Origin: Haematomicrobium sanguinis DSM 21259
GTDB taxonomy: Bacteria; Actinomycetota; Actinomycetes; Actinomycetales; Micrococcaceae
Assembly (NCBI RefSeq): GCF_000688395.1
Contig: NZ_JIAG01000012.1
Location: 1 to 64,000, forward strand
Direction: 5' to 3'
DNA length: 64,000 bases
A model generated the notes under the pieces. That model ran no database searches. It was not told the origin of the DNA and was given only the letters and a program-made list of their open reading frames with translations. Position numbers and translations under genes: made by a program. This document shows, piece after piece, positions 1 to 8,567 of the stretch (positions are counted from its first letter, which is position 1; each line of letters starts with the position of its first letter).

Positions 1-223
1 CTTTAGTGACGAAATCGCTGGTCTGCCGAGGATGCGAGAGAGGCTTTCGCGAGCCCTTGAGCGCAGCGTCCTGAACACCCTGCTCGCGCACCAACGCACG
101 GACCCGGTAAAACCACGACCGTGATACTCCATGCCGCAAGCAAAACGCTTCCACATCACCATGAGAGGCGTTCTGCGGCCAGGAGAGAACGAGCTGACGA
201 ATTTGATCAGGAATACGAGTCAT
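1..223 (-). CDS. IS481-family transposase, N-terminal part
   Basis: Leftward reading frame of 74 codons from an ATG at 223, cut by the window edge. The protein begins MTRIPDQIRQLVLSWPQN and continues with VSRSWFYRVRALV. This is the N-terminal helix-turn-helix arrangement seen in many actinobacterial IS481-type DDE transposases, in which the HTH binds the element ends and a C-terminal rve domain catalyses strand transfer. The catalytic domain is outside the window, so intactness cannot be judged. The frame is open throughout what is visible. Family assignment rests on recall of typical sequences, not on an alignment. Confidence 0.65.
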   Translation of the reverse strand, partial: MTRIPDQIRQLVLSWPQNASHGDVEAFCLRHGVSRSWFYRVRALVREQGVQDAALKGSRKPLSHPRQTSDFVTK

Positions 224-261
224 CCCCGCATTCTCAACCGCCACAAACCAGCACGCTCAAA

Positions 262-306
262 TGTCCACTATGTATTGAGACCTAACTGTCCACTATGTAT
301 TGAGAC
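262..306. repeat. Two 20-bp direct repeats in the IS end
   Basis: TGTCCACTATGTATTGAGAC occurs at 262-281 and again at 287-306, separated by 5 bases. The second copy forms part of the IS terminus ending at 312. Tandem copies near the transposase end suggest binding sites for the transposase. Confidence 0.75.
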
Positions 307-311
307 TTCAC

Positions 312-360
312 AGACCCGTATACGGCTCAAAAAATGCGCTACGGGGATGCGAAACGCGGG
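312..360 (+). repeat. 49-bp dispersed repeat, copy A, abutting the IS end
   Basis: Starts AGACCCG and ends with GGGGATGCGAAACGCGGG. It matches 3656-3704 over about 49 bases with roughly ten differences, including the shared blocks AGACCCG, GCGCT and GGGGATGCGAAACG. It begins exactly where the IS terminus stops, so the IS may have landed at the edge of this repeat. No reading frame is associated with it. Confidence 0.6.
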
Positions 361-371
361 TTGTGAGAGGC

Positions 372-448
372 ACGACGGCGTTACTCGCCGTTGTTCTGGT
401 GAGCGGCACTTAGGTGCCGCTCGGCTGGGAGACGGGGATCGCCGTCGT
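372..448. repeat. Composite inverted repeat with ACGACGGCG ends
   Basis: ACGACGGCG at 372-380 faces CGCCGTCGT at 440-448. Nested inside is a 9-bp stem (GAGCGGCAC at 401-409 with GTGCCGCTC at 414-422, loop TTAG). The left end is also a copy of the 18-base unit (372-389) found at 5494, 8453, 26414 and 35371. It lies just downstream of the leftward pncA gene, so it may also end its transcript. Confidence 0.65.
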
Positions 449-460
449 ACTTTGTGGGGG

Positions 461-1051
461 CTAGCCCATCCCTAGCTGGGCGCCTTCGCGGGTCATCTCG
501 GCGACCGCGCGTTGGCTGGAGCGCATGTCGACTCCGGCCATTAGGTTGGTGAAAAGCCGCACCTTGAAGCCGAGCTTGAGCGCATCCAACACGGTTGCCC
601 GCACGCAAAAGTCTGTGGCAATGCCGGCGACATCTATCGCCTCGATGCCCGCCTCCCGCAGCATGTCCTCTAGACTCCGACCATCCGCGGTGACACCCTC
701 AAACGCCGAGTATGCGGGCGTTCCCTGCCCCTTGCGCACAATTTCAGCGAACAGTTCCTGGGTGAGCGGCGCGTGCAACTCGGCTCCGGGCGTGCCGGCT
801 ACACAGTGCACGGGCCACGTGTGTCGGAAATCGGGTTCGGTGCCGGGGGTTGCGAAGTGGCCGCCGTTATCGCCCTCGGCACTGTGCCAATCTTGCGAGG
901 CAATGGTCACGGCGTACCGCGACGGGTCGGCCAAGCGTTTCGCGATCCCGGCGGCCACGGCAGAACCGCCGGTCACGCCAAGCGCCCCGCCTTCCACAAA
1001 GTCGTTCTGGACATCGACGGCTAGAAATGCGCGGTTCACCATGACGTCCAC
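461..1051 (-). CDS. pncA: Nicotinamidase / isochorismatase-fold hydrolase
   Basis: Hydrolyses nicotinamide to nicotinate in the NAD salvage pathway; cytosolic. The 196-residue protein has the expected triad: D13 in AVDVQNDF, K107 in VRKGQ and C149 in ATDFCV. Metal ligands are D54, H56 and H65 in QDWHSAEGDNGGH. H82 in WPVHC also fits the family. Length matches typical PncA (about 185-210). Start is the ATG at 1051; an internal ATG three codons later is also possible. It is transcribed away from the catalase gene across a 211-bp divergent intergenic region. Another isochorismatase-fold amidase is possible, but the metal motif favours nicotinamidase. Confidence 0.88.
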   Translation of the reverse strand: MDVMVNRAFLAVDVQNDFVEGGALGVTGGSAVAAGIAKRLADPSRYAVTIASQDWHSAEGDNGGHFATPGTEPDFRHTWPVHCVAGTPGAELHAPLTQELFAEIVRKGQGTPAYSAFEGVTADGRSLEDMLREAGIEAIDVAGIATDFCVRATVLDALKLGFKVRLFTNLMAGVDMRSSQRAVAEMTREGAQLGMG

Positions 1052-1262
1052 TCTACTGCGAGCTTCGCCCGCGCGCCTGGCTCGGAAATGCCCGGCAAGA
1101 ATTACCCGGACAAGGGGTCTAGCCTGGGCGATTCGACCCGATTAATATGAGCAATGTTTGTGGGTCCGGTCACCTCCGTGTGCCGCCCCACGATCATTAC
1201 GGATAAATCCACGTTGAGCAGCCAGCGCATTTCACCTTGGTTTCACGTAAGGGAAGATTCCC

Positions 1263-3398
1263 GTGTCAACAACGTCTCAAAAAACAACCTCGAAAACGTC
1301 GAAAGCTTCGGCCGCAAAGGCGGGCAACAACGCTAAGCCCAAAACCCCAGCCTCACACGTTGCCGAAGGCGGCGACATCCAGCAGCCCGTTGAAGACGGC
1401 AATATCATGACCACCGCGCAGGGCACCCCGCTCTCCGATGATCAAAACTCGCTCAAAGCCGGGGACCGCGGTCCCACTCTCATGGAAGACTTCGCCATGC
1501 GAGAGAAGATCTTCCACTTCGACCACGAGCGCATTCCCGAGCGCGTGGTCCACGCCCGCGGGTACGGCGCTCGAGGCACCTTTGAAACTCTCGACCCGCT
1601 GACCGATATCACCAGCGCCAACCTCTTCGCCAATAAAGGGGAAAAGACCGAGGTCTTTGTCCGGTTCTCCACGGTGGCCGGAAACAAGGGCTCCTTTGAC
1701 CTCGCACGAGACGTGCGCGGATTCGCCGTCAAGTTCTACACCAAAGAGGGCAATTGGGACCTGGTTGGCAACAACATTCCGGTGTTCTTCATCCAGGACG
1801 CGATCAAGTTCCCGGACCTCGTGCACTCGGTCAAGGAAGAACCAGACCGCGGCTTCCCGCAGGCCCAATCGGCGCACGACAACTTCTGGGACTTTGTTTC
1901 CTTCACCCCGGAAGCCATCCACATGACTTTATGGCAGATGTCTGACCGCGCCATCCCGCGCTCCTTCCGGTTCATGGACGGCTTTGGCGTGCACACCTAT
2001 CGCTTCGTGAACGAGGACGGCAAAGCCACTTTCGTGAAATTCCATTGGAAGACGGCGCAGGGGCTGCAGTCGGTGTTGTGGAATGAGGCGGTCAAGATCA
2101 ACGGTGCCGACCCGGACTTCCACCGCCGCGACCTGTGGGACGCGATCCATTCCGGGGACGCCCCATCGTGGGATCTCGCGGTTCAGGTCTTTGACGAAGA
2201 CTTTGCGGAGAAATTCGAGTTCGATGTGCTGGATCCCACCAAACTCATCCCCGAGGAGCAAGTGCCCTTGCGCATCGTGGGGCGCATGACCCTGGATCAG
2301 GCGGTCGACAATGACTTTGCCCAAACCGAGCAGGTCGCCTTCTGCACCCAGAATGTTGTTCCCGGCATCGACTTTTCCGATGATCCGTTGTTGCAGGGGC
2401 GCAACTTCTCTTACCTGGATACCCAGCTCAGCCGCCTGGGCACCACGAACTTCACCCAGTTGCCGGTCAATGCCCCACGCTGCCCGGTCGCCAACTTCCA
2501 GCGCGACGGTCACATGCAGACCCACGTCCCCTCCGGGCGGGCCAACTACCAACCCAACGGCTGGAGCGGTGATGAGCGCGGCCCGCGTGCCGGGGCCGGC
2601 GGTTACGTCACCTACCCGGAAGAGGTCAACGGCCCGAAGGTGCGGCACCGCTCGAAGACGTTTGCCGACCACTACAGCCAAGCCCGGCAGTTCTGGATCA
2701 GCCAGACGCCGGTGGAGCAAGATCACATCGTCGCGGCCTACGTGTTTGAGCTCGGCAAATGCGAGGTTGAAGAGATTCGATCCCGCATCGTCGCGCACCT
2801 GCGCAACGTCCACGAGGACCTCGCCGCGCGCGTCGCGGACGGCCTCGCCCTGGAACTCCCCGATGCCGCCGAACCGGCACTCGCCCCGCGCGAAGACCTC
2901 CCTGCCTCGGATGCGCTCAGCATTCTGAAAAACTCGCCGGCCACCTTCGCCGGCCGCAAACTCGGGATCTTCGTCTCCGATGGGGCGGACGCCGCGCTGG
3001 TCAACGGGCTCAAGGACGCCATGGACAAGTCGGGGGCTCAGGTGGAAATCGTGGCCCCCAAGATTGGCGGCGCGACGCTCTCCGACGGCGCAAAACTTGC
3101 GGCGGATCAGCACATCCAGGGTGCGCCATCAGTTCTCTATGATGCGGTTGCCATCGTCCTCGGCGCCGACTCGGCGGCCGACGTCGCCGAGCTCGCCACC
3201 GCTCAGGACTTCGTTTCCGATGCGTTTGCCCACCAAAAGTTCGTGGGCTACACGCCGGAAGCGGAACCACTCCTGGACGAGGCCGGCGTCGCGGAGAAGT
3301 TGGATGACGGCTTTATCAACCTTGCGACAACGAAGCCGACCCAGTTCGCCAAGACCCTCGCCGACCTTCGCTACTGGGACCGCCCAGTAAAGCCGTAG
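1263..3398 (+). CDS. katE: Large-subunit (clade 2) catalase
   Basis: Haem catalase that disproportionates hydrogen peroxide. The 711-residue length and C-terminal flavodoxin/DJ-1-like domain (about 560-710, beginning [13 protein letters not shown]) mark the HPII/KatE large-subunit class. Distal His is H97 in RVVHARG, the catalytic Asn N170 in VGNNIPVFF, and the proximal Tyr haem ligand Y384 in [10 protein letters not shown]. Spacing of these residues matches E. coli HPII. The N-terminal 50 residues are Lys/Ala/Thr-rich, low-complexity and likely disordered. Start is GTG at 1263 with a weak purine-rich site (GGGAAG) just upstream. It is monocistronic and followed by a long hairpin at 3435. Confidence 0.93.
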   Translation: MSTTSQKTTSKTSKASAAKAGNNAKPKTPASHVAEGGDIQQPVEDGNIMTTAQGTPLSDDQNSLKAGDRGPTLMEDFAMREKIFHFDHERIPERVVHARGYGARGTFETLDPLTDITSANLFANKGEKTEVFVRFSTVAGNKGSFDLARDVRGFAVKFYTKEGNWDLVGNNIPVFFIQDAIKFPDLVHSVKEEPDRGFPQAQSAHDNFWDFVSFTPEAIHMTLWQMSDRAIPRSFRFMDGFGVHTYRFVNEDGKATFVKFHWKTAQGLQSVLWNEAVKINGADPDFHRRDLWDAIHSGDAPSWDLAVQVFDEDFAEKFEFDVLDPTKLIPEEQVPLRIVGRMTLDQAVDNDFAQTEQVAFCTQNVVPGIDFSDDPLLQGRNFSYLDTQLSRLGTTNFTQLPVNAPRCPVANFQRDGHMQTHVPSGRANYQPNGWSGDERGPRAGAGGYVTYPEEVNGPKVRHRSKTFADHYSQARQFWISQTPVEQDHIVAAYVFELGKCEVEEIRSRIVAHLRNVHEDLAARVADGLALELPDAAEPALAPREDLPASDALSILKNSPATFAGRKLGIFVSDGADAALVNGLKDAMDKSGAQVEIVAPKIGGATLSDGAKLAADQHIQGAPSVLYDAVAIVLGADSAADVAELATAQDFVSDAFAHQKFVGYTPEAEPLLDEAGVAEKLDDGFINLATTKPTQFAKTLADLRYWDRPVKP

Positions 3399-3434
3399 GG
3401 CCGTCCTAGCGCGATCTGCGCCGGGCAGCGAATT

Positions 3435-3497
3435 CGCCGAGTCGGCACGTTTTCCGCTAAAGACCGGGCCATAACCGGAAAACGTGCCGACTCGGCG
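3435..3497. repeat. 63-bp long hairpin, copy 1
   Basis: Perfect 22-bp inverted repeat: CGCCGAGTCGGCACG... at 3435-3456 pairs with 3476-3497. The 19-base loop is ctaaagaccgggccataac. It starts 36 bp after the katE stop. No T-tract follows, so if it terminates katE it is not a classical intrinsic terminator. A second copy with the same loop lies at 3745. Confidence 0.85.
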
Positions 3498-3582
3498 CGG
3501 GTGGCGTGGGTGGCGCGGGTGGCGGGGGATGGGCGACGCGGCGAGAGCCTGCGCGGGCCCGTCACCTTAGCACCCCAGAAGG

Positions 3583-3620
3583 ACGACGGCGATGCGCACC
3601 TAGGTGCGCATCGCCGTCGT
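3583..3620. repeat. 38-bp perfect palindrome with ACGACGGCG ends
   Basis: ACGACGGCGATGCGCACCT at 3583-3601 is followed directly by its exact reverse complement at 3602-3620, with no loop. Both ends carry the ACGACGGCG motif. A relative with a different inner sequence lies at 57327-57371. Confidence 0.85.
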
Positions 3621-3655
3621 AATTCCTGCGTTCCACATCCCGGTACCGCAAATTT

Positions 3656-3704
3656 AGACCCGCACACGGGGATGAAAAAGCGCTCAGGGGATGCGAAACG
3701 AGGG
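3656..3704 (+). repeat. 49-bp dispersed repeat, copy B
   Basis: Matches 312-360 by eye, sharing AGACCCG, GCGCT and GGGGATGCGAAACG in the same order and spacing. This copy is not bordered by an IS and so shows the sequence outside the element. Confidence 0.6.
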
Positions 3705-3744
3705 GGGAGGGGCGGAACGCCAGCTCGCGGCGAGGCAGCGAATT

Positions 3745-3807
3745 CGCCGAGTCGGCACCTCTTCCGCTAAAGACCGGGCCATAACCGGAATACGTGCCGA
3801 CTCGGCG
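3745..3807. repeat. 63-bp long hairpin, copy 2
   Basis: Same element as 3435-3497, including the preceding bases (gcagcgaattc) and the identical 19-base loop. The 22-bp arms here have two mismatched positions in the middle of the stem (ctc opposite tac), so this copy has begun to drift. Confidence 0.85.
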
Positions 3808-3871
3808 TGAGTGGCGCGGATGGAGGGGGAAGGTGCCAAACGCCAGCTCGCGGCGAACACCCCGATTCTGG

Positions 3872-3877
3872 TAGAGT
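3872..3877 (+). promoter_or_regulatory. Candidate -10 of the rplN operon promoter
   Basis: TAGAGT fits the actinobacterial TAnnnT -10. It is followed by TAAGTGCTTGTG, very like the bases after the rplM -10 at 26499 (TAAGTGCTGTTG). No clear -35 is seen. It would give a leader of about 250 bases before rplN. Confidence 0.45.
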
Positions 3878-3883
3878 TAAGTG

Positions 3884-4135
3884 CTTGTGTGGCCACTCTT
3901 GGCCGCGCTACTCGTAAATCCACGTGCCACTGCAAACTATCGCACGCCCAAAACAGGCAACGGAAAGTGCATCTGGCATGGGGATTTAGGCCTGATCTGG
4001 CCGAATCCAGACAGGTTTAGAGAATCCTCACGGACGTTCCACCAGGCTTGCCCGCAAAACCACACACGGTGCGCAAGGACCGTAAAAGCCACAGAGCGAG
4101 GCAAGAACCAGTGAGACAACATAGGAGAAAAACAC
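3884..4135 (+). promoter_or_regulatory. 5' leader of the rplN (spc) operon
   Basis: About 250 untranslated bases between the candidate promoter and rplN. A block near 4022-4084 (agaatcctcac ... tgcgcaaggaccgt) resembles part of the rplM leader (agagtcctcac ... gcgcacaagaccgt). Leaders of this length on ribosomal operons often carry autoregulatory sites. No known leader family was recognised. Confidence 0.4.
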
Positions 4136-4504
4136 GTGATTCAGCAAGAATCGCGACTAAAGGTTGCTGACAACACGGGTGCCAAGGAACTCTTGACCAT
4201 TCGTGTGCTCGGCGGATCTGGACGTCGCTATGCAGGTATTGGTGACACCATTGTCGCCACCGTCAAGGATGCGATTCCTGGCGGAAACGTTAAGAAGGGC
4301 GATGTCGTCAAGGCAGTCGTCGTTCGCACGCGCAAGGAACGCCGTCGCCCGGACGGTTCCTACATTCGCTTCGATGAGAACGCAGCGGTCATCTTGAAGA
4401 CTGACGGCGACCCCCGCGGCACCCGTATTTTCGGGCCGGTTGGACGCGAACTGCGTGACAAGAAGTTCATGAAGATCATCTCGCTTGCTCCGGAGGTGCT
4501 CTAA
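4136..4504 (+). CDS. rplN: 50S ribosomal protein uL14
   Basis: Large-subunit protein binding 23S rRNA at the subunit interface. The 122 residues start [17 protein letters not shown] and include [20 protein letters not shown], the family signature. Length is canonical. GTG start at 4136 is supported by AGGAGA about 8 bases upstream. It is the first gene of the spc block, with rplX 3 bp downstream. The rpsQ and S10 genes that normally precede it are missing here. Confidence 0.98.
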   Translation: MIQQESRLKVADNTGAKELLTIRVLGGSGRRYAGIGDTIVATVKDAIPGGNVKKGDVVKAVVVRTRKERRRPDGSYIRFDENAAVILKTDGDPRGTRIFGPVGRELRDKKFMKIISLAPEVL

Positions 4505-4507
4505 CTC

Positions 4508-4873
4508 ATGGCAGCAAAAATCAAGAAGGGTGACCTGGTTCAGGTCATCACCGGTGCAACCCAGGCACGCGGCGGCGACCGCGGCAAGCAGGGCAAGGTT
4601 CTCAAGGTGTACCCGGAGAGCAACCGCGTGCTTGTCGAGGGCATCAACCGTGTGACCAAGCACGTCAAGGTGGGTCAGACCCAGCGCGGCACCAAGACCG
4701 GTGGCATCGAGACCGTTGAGGCCCCGATCCACGTGTCCAACGTCGCTGTGATCGATCCCGAGACCAAGAAGCCCACTCGCGTTGGCTTCCGGACCGAGAC
4801 CGTTGAGCGCGATGGCAAGACCAAGAACGTTCGCGTTCGCGTCTCCAAGGCATCAGGGAAGGATCTGCCATGA
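4508..4873 (+). CDS. rplX: 50S ribosomal protein uL24
   Basis: Assembly-initiator protein of the 50S subunit. The 121 residues contain the KOW motif near the N-terminus ([20 protein letters not shown]) and the typical KPTRVGFR near residue 90. The ATG at 4508 lies 3 bp after rplN. The stop overlaps the rplE start by 4 bases, indicating translational coupling. Confidence 0.97.
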   Translation: MAAKIKKGDLVQVITGATQARGGDRGKQGKVLKVYPESNRVLVEGINRVTKHVKVGQTQRGTKTGGIETVEAPIHVSNVAVIDPETKKPTRVGFRTETVERDGKTKNVRVRVSKASGKDLP

Positions 4874-5445
4874 GTGAGACTCTCGAAGCAACCAAGGTGA
4901 CTCCTCGCCTGAAGGAACGCTACAACAGCGAAATCAAGCAGGCTCTCCAGGACCAGTTCAACTATGAGAACGTCAACCAGGTTCCGCGCCTGGTCAAGGT
5001 TGTCGTGAACATGGGTGTTGGCGAAGCCGCCCGCGATTCCAAGGTTATTGACGGCGCCGTCCGCGACTTGACCCAAATCACCGGCCAAAAGCCAATGGTG
5101 ACCAAGGCCAAGAAGTCGATCGCGCAGTTCAAGCTCCGCGAAGGAATGCCCATCGGCGCGCACACCACCTTGCGTGGCGACCGCATGTGGGAATTCACCG
5201 ATCGCCTGATCTCCCTCGCACTGCCGCGTATCCGCGACTTCCGCGGCCTTTCGCCCAAGCAGTTCGACGGCAACGGCAACTACACCTTCGGTTTGACCGA
5301 ACAGGTGATGTTCCACGAGATCGATCAGGACAAGATCGACCGCGTGCGCGGCATGGATATCACGGTTGTGACCACCGCCAAGACCGATGAAGAAGGCCGC
5401 GCATTCCTGCGCGCGCTCGGCTTCCCGTTCACCCCAGATAACTAA
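4870..5445 (+). CDS. rplE: 50S ribosomal protein uL5
   Basis: 5S rRNA-binding protein of the central protuberance. The 191 residues include [34 protein letters not shown] and the C-terminal [20 protein letters not shown], all characteristic. It overlaps rplX by ATGA. It is followed by a 144-bp gap rather than the small zinc-binding S14 gene usual in Gram-positive spc operons. Confidence 0.98.
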   Translation: MSETLEATKVTPRLKERYNSEIKQALQDQFNYENVNQVPRLVKVVVNMGVGEAARDSKVIDGAVRDLTQITGQKPMVTKAKKSIAQFKLREGMPIGAHTTLRGDRMWEFTDRLISLALPRIRDFRGLSPKQFDGNGNYTFGLTEQVMFHEIDQDKIDRVRGMDITVVTTAKTDEEGRAFLRALGFPFTPDN

Positions 5446-5493
5446 TCCAACTACGAACAGGGTCCGTTTCTCCACGGGACACCCAAAAGATGT

Positions 5494-5511
5494 ACGACGG
5501 CGATGCTCGCC
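5494..5511 (+). repeat. 18-base ACGACGGCG unit in the rplE-rpsH gap
   Basis: ACGACGGCGATGCTCGCC, a unit with a GGCGA/TCGCC stem and a TGC loop, preceded by GATGT. It sits in the 144-bp space where rpsN/rpsZ would normally be. Identical or near-identical units occur at 372, 8453 (reverse strand), 26414 and 35371. Confidence 0.7.
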
Positions 5512-5589
5512 ACGAGTGCATCGGCTCAGCTTGAGCGCGGGGTCACCGGAAAGAACAGGAAACCGGTTCGAGGAAGGGCTAAAGCCCAC

Positions 5590-5988
5590 ATGACAATGAC
5601 AGATCCTGTCGCAGACATGCTTACGCGTCTGCGCAACGCAAACTCGGCATATCACGACACCGTGACCATGCCATTTTCCAAGCTCAAGGGTCACGTAGCT
5701 GACATCTTGAAGGCGGAGGGCTACATCGCCGACTGGAAGGTCGAAGACGCCGAGGTCGGCAAGAAGCTGACCTTGGACTTGAAGTTCGGTCCGAACCGCG
5801 AGCGTTCCATCGCTGGCGTTCGCCGCATCTCCAAGCCCGGTCTTCGCGTCTACGCCAAGTCCACCAACTTGCCTCACGTGCTCGGTGGCCTCGGTATCGC
5901 GATCCTCTCCACCTCCTCCGGTCTTTTGACCGACAAGCAGGCCGCGAAGAAGGGTGTAGGTGGGGAAGTCCTCGCCTACGTCTGGTAA
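5590..5988 (+). CDS. rpsH: 30S ribosomal protein uS8
   Basis: Binds the central domain of 16S rRNA and is an early assembly protein. The 132 residues begin [18 protein letters not shown] and end with the conserved [24 protein letters not shown]. The frame is open upstream of 5590, but the family start is unambiguous at this ATG. A purine-rich GAGGAAGGG lies about 12-20 bases upstream. rplF follows after 20 bp. Confidence 0.97.
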   Translation: MTMTDPVADMLTRLRNANSAYHDTVTMPFSKLKGHVADILKAEGYIADWKVEDAEVGKKLTLDLKFGPNRERSIAGVRRISKPGLRVYAKSTNLPHVLGGLGIAILSTSSGLLTDKQAAKKGVGGEVLAYVW

Positions 5989-6008
5989 CAGGAAAGGGGT
6001 AGAAAACT

Positions 6009-6545
6009 ATGTCACGTATTGGACGTCTCCCCATTTCGGTTCCTTCCGGAGTAGAGGTCAAGATCGACGGCAATAACGTTGCAGTCAAGGGAAGCAAGGG
6101 CGAGTTGTCCTTGGAGGTCGCTAACCCGATCGCGGTTTCCCTCGAAGACGGCGTTGTCACCGTTACCCGTCCCAACGATGAGCGCGAATCGCGTTCATTG
6201 CACGGTCTGACCCGTAGCCTTATCGCCAACATGATTACCGGCGTCACCGACGGCTACACCAAGGACCTTGAAATTGTAGGAACCGGTTACCGTGTCCAGG
6301 CCAAGGGCCAGGACTTGGAGTTTGCACTGGGTTACTCCCACCCGATCACGGTGAAGGCGCCGGAAGGCATCACCTTCAACGTGCAGGGCGCAAACAAGCT
6401 TTCGGTCTCCGGTATCTCCAAGCAACAGGTCGGCGAGGTGGCAGCCAACATTCGCAAGCTGCGTAAGCCTGATCCCTATAAGGGCAAGGGCATTCGCTAC
6501 GCCGGCGAGCAGATCCGCCGCAAGGTCGGAAAGGCTGGTAAGTAA
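6009..6545 (+). CDS. rplF: 50S ribosomal protein uL6
   Basis: Large-subunit protein near the factor-binding site. The 178-residue protein starts [20 protein letters not shown] and ends with the signature [20 protein letters not shown]. Two repeated alpha/beta domains fit the family length. ATG preceded by GAAAGGGG. rplR begins 2 bp after the stop. Confidence 0.98.
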   Translation: MSRIGRLPISVPSGVEVKIDGNNVAVKGSKGELSLEVANPIAVSLEDGVVTVTRPNDERESRSLHGLTRSLIANMITGVTDGYTKDLEIVGTGYRVQAKGQDLEFALGYSHPITVKAPEGITFNVQGANKLSVSGISKQQVGEVAANIRKLRKPDPYKGKGIRYAGEQIRRKVGKAGK

Positions 6546-6547
6546 TT

Positions 6548-6931
6548 ATGGCTTTGACCATCAACAAGAAGCGCAATGGCAAGAGCCGTGCAGCTGCACG
6601 CTCGCGCCGTCACATGCGCATCCGCAAGAACATCGAAGGCACCGCCGCCCGTCCGCGTCTGGTTGTCAACCGTTCGGCACGTCACGTGTTCGTTCAGGTT
6701 GTCGACGATTCCAAGGGCGTCACCTTGGCCTACGCTTCCACCATGGAGCCCGAGCTTCGCAACCTCGACGGTGATAAGACCGCCAAGGCCAAGAAGGTTG
6801 GCGAATTGGTTGCCGAGCGTAGCAAGGCGGCAGGCATTGACTCTGTGGTCTTCGACCGCGGTGGCAACAAGTTCCATGGCCGTGTTGCAGCAATTGCGGA
6901 CGGCGCACGCGAAGGTGGATTGGCACTATGA
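6548..6931 (+). CDS. rplR: 50S ribosomal protein uL18
   Basis: 5S rRNA-binding partner of uL5. The 127 residues contain [39 protein letters not shown] and the C-terminal [20 protein letters not shown], all diagnostic. It is tightly linked to its neighbours: 2 bp after rplF and a 4-base ATGA overlap with rpsE. Confidence 0.98.
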   Translation: MALTINKKRNGKSRAAARSRRHMRIRKNIEGTAARPRLVVNRSARHVFVQVVDDSKGVTLAYASTMEPELRNLDGDKTAKAKKVGELVAERSKAAGIDSVVFDRGGNKFHGRVAAIADGAREGGLAL

Positions 6932-7647
6932 GCGAAAACACGAATGAGAACACTGTGAGCGAAGAGACCGCCGCGACCGAGGCACCCGCTGCCGAGGCCA
7001 GCGAAAACAACGAGCGCCGGGGCCGTGGCCGTGGCGACCGCAACCGCGATGGCGGCCGTGGCCGTGACTCGCGTCGCGACAACGCTCGCGATGACAAGGA
7101 CAAGATGCTGGAGCGCGTGGTGCACATCAACCGCGTGGCAAAGGTTGTCAAGGGTGGACGTCGGTTCGCTTTCACCGCCCTGGTTGTTGTCGGTGACGGC
7201 GACGGCATGGTCGGCGTTGGCTACGGCAAGGCCCGTGAAGTTCCGGCAGCAATCGCCAAGGGCGTGGAAGAGGCCAAGAAGTCTCTGTTCCGCGTTCCTC
7301 GCGCCGGCTCCACCATCCCGCACCGTGTGCAGGGTGAGGACGCCGCAGGCGTGGTCATGCTCCGTCCGGCTTCCCCGGGTACCGGTGTGATCGCCGGCGG
7401 TCCGGTGCGCGCCGTACTCGAATGCGCCGGTATCCATGACGTGCTGTCCAAGTCGCTGGGTTCCTCCAACGCGATCAACATTGTGCACGCGACCGTCGCA
7501 GCGCTGAAGCAGCTCGAAGAGCCTGCCGCCGTTGCTGCCCGCCGCGGCTTGCCGTTGGATGAAGTTGTGCCGCACGCACTGCTTCGCACCATCCAGGAAT
7601 CCCAGGCTGCTCGCAGCGCCGCTGCTAATGAAAAGGCTGGTGTCTAA
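6928..7647 (+). CDS. rpsE: 30S ribosomal protein uS5 with long N-terminal extension
   Basis: Small-subunit protein important for decoding accuracy. The 239 residues exceed the roughly 165-residue core. The first ~60 are Glu/Ala- then Arg/Gly/Asp-rich ([19 protein letters not shown]), a low-complexity extension known in outline from other actinobacteria. The core starts near [20 protein letters not shown] and holds [20 protein letters not shown]. It overlaps rplR by 4 bases; rpmD starts 1 bp after its stop. Confidence 0.97.
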   Translation: MSENTNENTVSEETAATEAPAAEASENNERRGRGRGDRNRDGGRGRDSRRDNARDDKDKMLERVVHINRVAKVVKGGRRFAFTALVVVGDGDGMVGVGYGKAREVPAAIAKGVEEAKKSLFRVPRAGSTIPHRVQGEDAAGVVMLRPASPGTGVIAGGPVRAVLECAGIHDVLSKSLGSSNAINIVHATVAALKQLEEPAAVAARRGLPLDEVVPHALLRTIQESQAARSAAANEKAGV

Positions 7648-7648
7648 C

Positions 7649-7864
7649 ATGCAGACCACTCCCAAGCGGATCAAAGTGAGCGATGCACAACTAGTCATCA
7701 CCCAGGTCAAGAGCGAAATCGGTGGCAAGCAAAACCACCGCGACACGTTGCGGTCCTTGGGCCTGAAGCGCATTGGCGATTCAGTGACCCGCACCGCCGA
7801 CGCCGTCACGGTTGGTATGGTCAACACCGTTCCGCACCTGGTGAAGGTTGAGGAGACCAACTAA
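7649..7864 (+). CDS. rpmD: 50S ribosomal protein uL30
   Basis: Small large-subunit protein of 71 residues. The core [20 protein letters not shown] and [10 protein letters not shown] is diagnostic. Start chosen at the ATG at 7649 ([15 protein letters not shown]). An upstream in-frame extension into rpsE exists but does not fit the family. The stop shares one base with the rplO start, so translation is probably coupled. Confidence 0.95.
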   Translation: MQTTPKRIKVSDAQLVITQVKSEIGGKQNHRDTLRSLGLKRIGDSVTRTADAVTVGMVNTVPHLVKVEETN

Positions 7865-8355
7865 TGGCAAAAGCAACTGCAAAGGCTGACGCCGTGGATA
7901 ACACCACCGGCGAGCCAGCCATCAAGGTACACCACCTGCGTCCCGCACCGGGTGCCAAGACCGCTAAGACCCGTGTGGGTCGTGGCGAGGCATCCAAGGG
8001 TAAGACCGCTGGCCGTGGTACCAAGGGCACCAAGGCGCGTTACCAGGTTCGTCCCGGTTTCGCCGGTGGCCAGGTCACCATGTTGCAGCGTCTTCCCAAG
8101 CTGCGCGGCTTCAAGAACCCCTTCAAGGTCACTTTCCAGGTTGTGAACCTGGATAAGCTCTCCGAGCTGTACCCAGAAGGTGGCGAGGTCACCATCGAGA
8201 ACCTGGTCGCAAAGGGTGCGGTTCGCCGCAACCAGCCGGTCAAGGTTCTGGGTACCGGCGAGGTTTCCGTCAAGCTGGACGTGAAGGCGAACGCCTTCTC
8301 GAACAGCGCGAAGGAAAAGATCGCCGCCGCCGGTGGAAGCACCGACGAGGTCTAA
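7864..8355 (+). CDS. rplO: 50S ribosomal protein uL15
   Basis: Late-assembly protein of the 50S subunit. The 163 residues carry [35 protein letters not shown] and GFAGGQ. The N-terminus has an extra ~18 residues ([19 protein letters not shown]) relative to short homologues. Immediately downstream is a strong intrinsic terminator (8395-8440) before secY. Confidence 0.97.
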   Translation: MAKATAKADAVDNTTGEPAIKVHHLRPAPGAKTAKTRVGRGEASKGKTAGRGTKGTKARYQVRPGFAGGQVTMLQRLPKLRGFKNPFKVTFQVVNLDKLSELYPEGGEVTIENLVAKGAVRRNQPVKVLGTGEVSVKLDVKANAFSNSAKEKIAAAGGSTDEV

Positions 8356-8394
8356 GCACGTGAGTGCACACGCGGCCTACCGCGTCTAAACATT

Positions 8395-8440
8395 GGCTTG
8401 CTGTGCTCATCGATTCAGGTGAGCACAGCAAGCCTTTTGT
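8395..8440 (+). terminator. Intrinsic terminator between rplO and secY
   Basis: Perfect 15-bp stem GGCTTGCTGTGCTCA (8395-8409) with 8420-8434, a 10-base loop, then TTTTGT. This is the best classical terminator in the ribosomal block. It separates the ribosomal genes from secY-adk, which have their own candidate promoter. Confidence 0.85.
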
Positions 8441-8452
8441 GTAGGCAACCAC

Positions 8453-8470
8453 GGCGAGCATCGCCGTCGT
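8453..8470 (-). repeat. 18-base ACGACGGCG unit, reverse orientation
   Basis: On the reverse strand this reads ACGACGGCGATGCTCGCC, identical over 18 bases to the unit at 5494-5511, with the same GATGT on its 5' side. It lies between the rplO terminator and the secY promoter region and is followed by a T-run (8475-8480). Confidence 0.7.
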
Positions 8471-8512
8471 ACATCTTTTTCGCACCGATTCTTAGCTCAC
8501 TCATCTAGCCGT

Positions 8513-8518
8513 TAGACT
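8513..8518 (+). promoter_or_regulatory. Candidate -10 for secY-adk
   Basis: TAGACT, a TAnnnT -10, followed by ggTTGACTGT. The candidate infA -10 (TAGAGT at 15627) is followed by acagTTGACTGT, a similar start region. No convincing -35 is visible. The upstream terminator makes a promoter here likely. Confidence 0.35.
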
Positions 8519-8567
8519 GGTTGACTGTGACCTGTCCCGCCCGGGGCATTAATTTTCAGGAGGACGC

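Larger units (their letters stand above)
1..312 (-). mobile_element. IS481-type insertion sequence, transposase-5' end (partial)
   Basis: Part of an insertion sequence running leftwards past the window start. Read leftwards from 312 the terminus is TGTGAAGTCTCAATAC; a TGT end is usual for IS481-family elements. The transposase start lies 89 bases inside that end. Two 20-base direct repeats sit between the end and the start codon, the expected place for transposase binding sites. The other end and any target duplication are outside the window, so the boundary at 312 is inferred. Confidence 0.65.
3399..3871. other. Gene-free repeat region between katE and the rplN promoter
   Basis: No credible coding frame. 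It holds two copies of a 63-bp hairpin (3435-3497, 3745-3807), a 38-bp perfect palindrome (3583-3620) and copy B of the 49-bp repeat (3656-3704). In most bacteria the S10 operon would precede rplN directly. Here this repeat cluster takes its place. Confidence 0.7.

Noticed and set aside
131-475. 114-codon forward frame across the IS end
   Set aside because: Overlaps the leftward transposase start and repeats; no ribosome site or family.
1929-3113. 394-codon frame antisense to katE
   Set aside because: Shadow of the catalase frame with no domain.
5503-5589. Possible remnant of rpsN/rpsZ before rpsH (GVTGKNRKP resembling an S14 ending)
   Set aside because: The likeness is a few residues only and no CxxC zinc motif is found; treated as chance.
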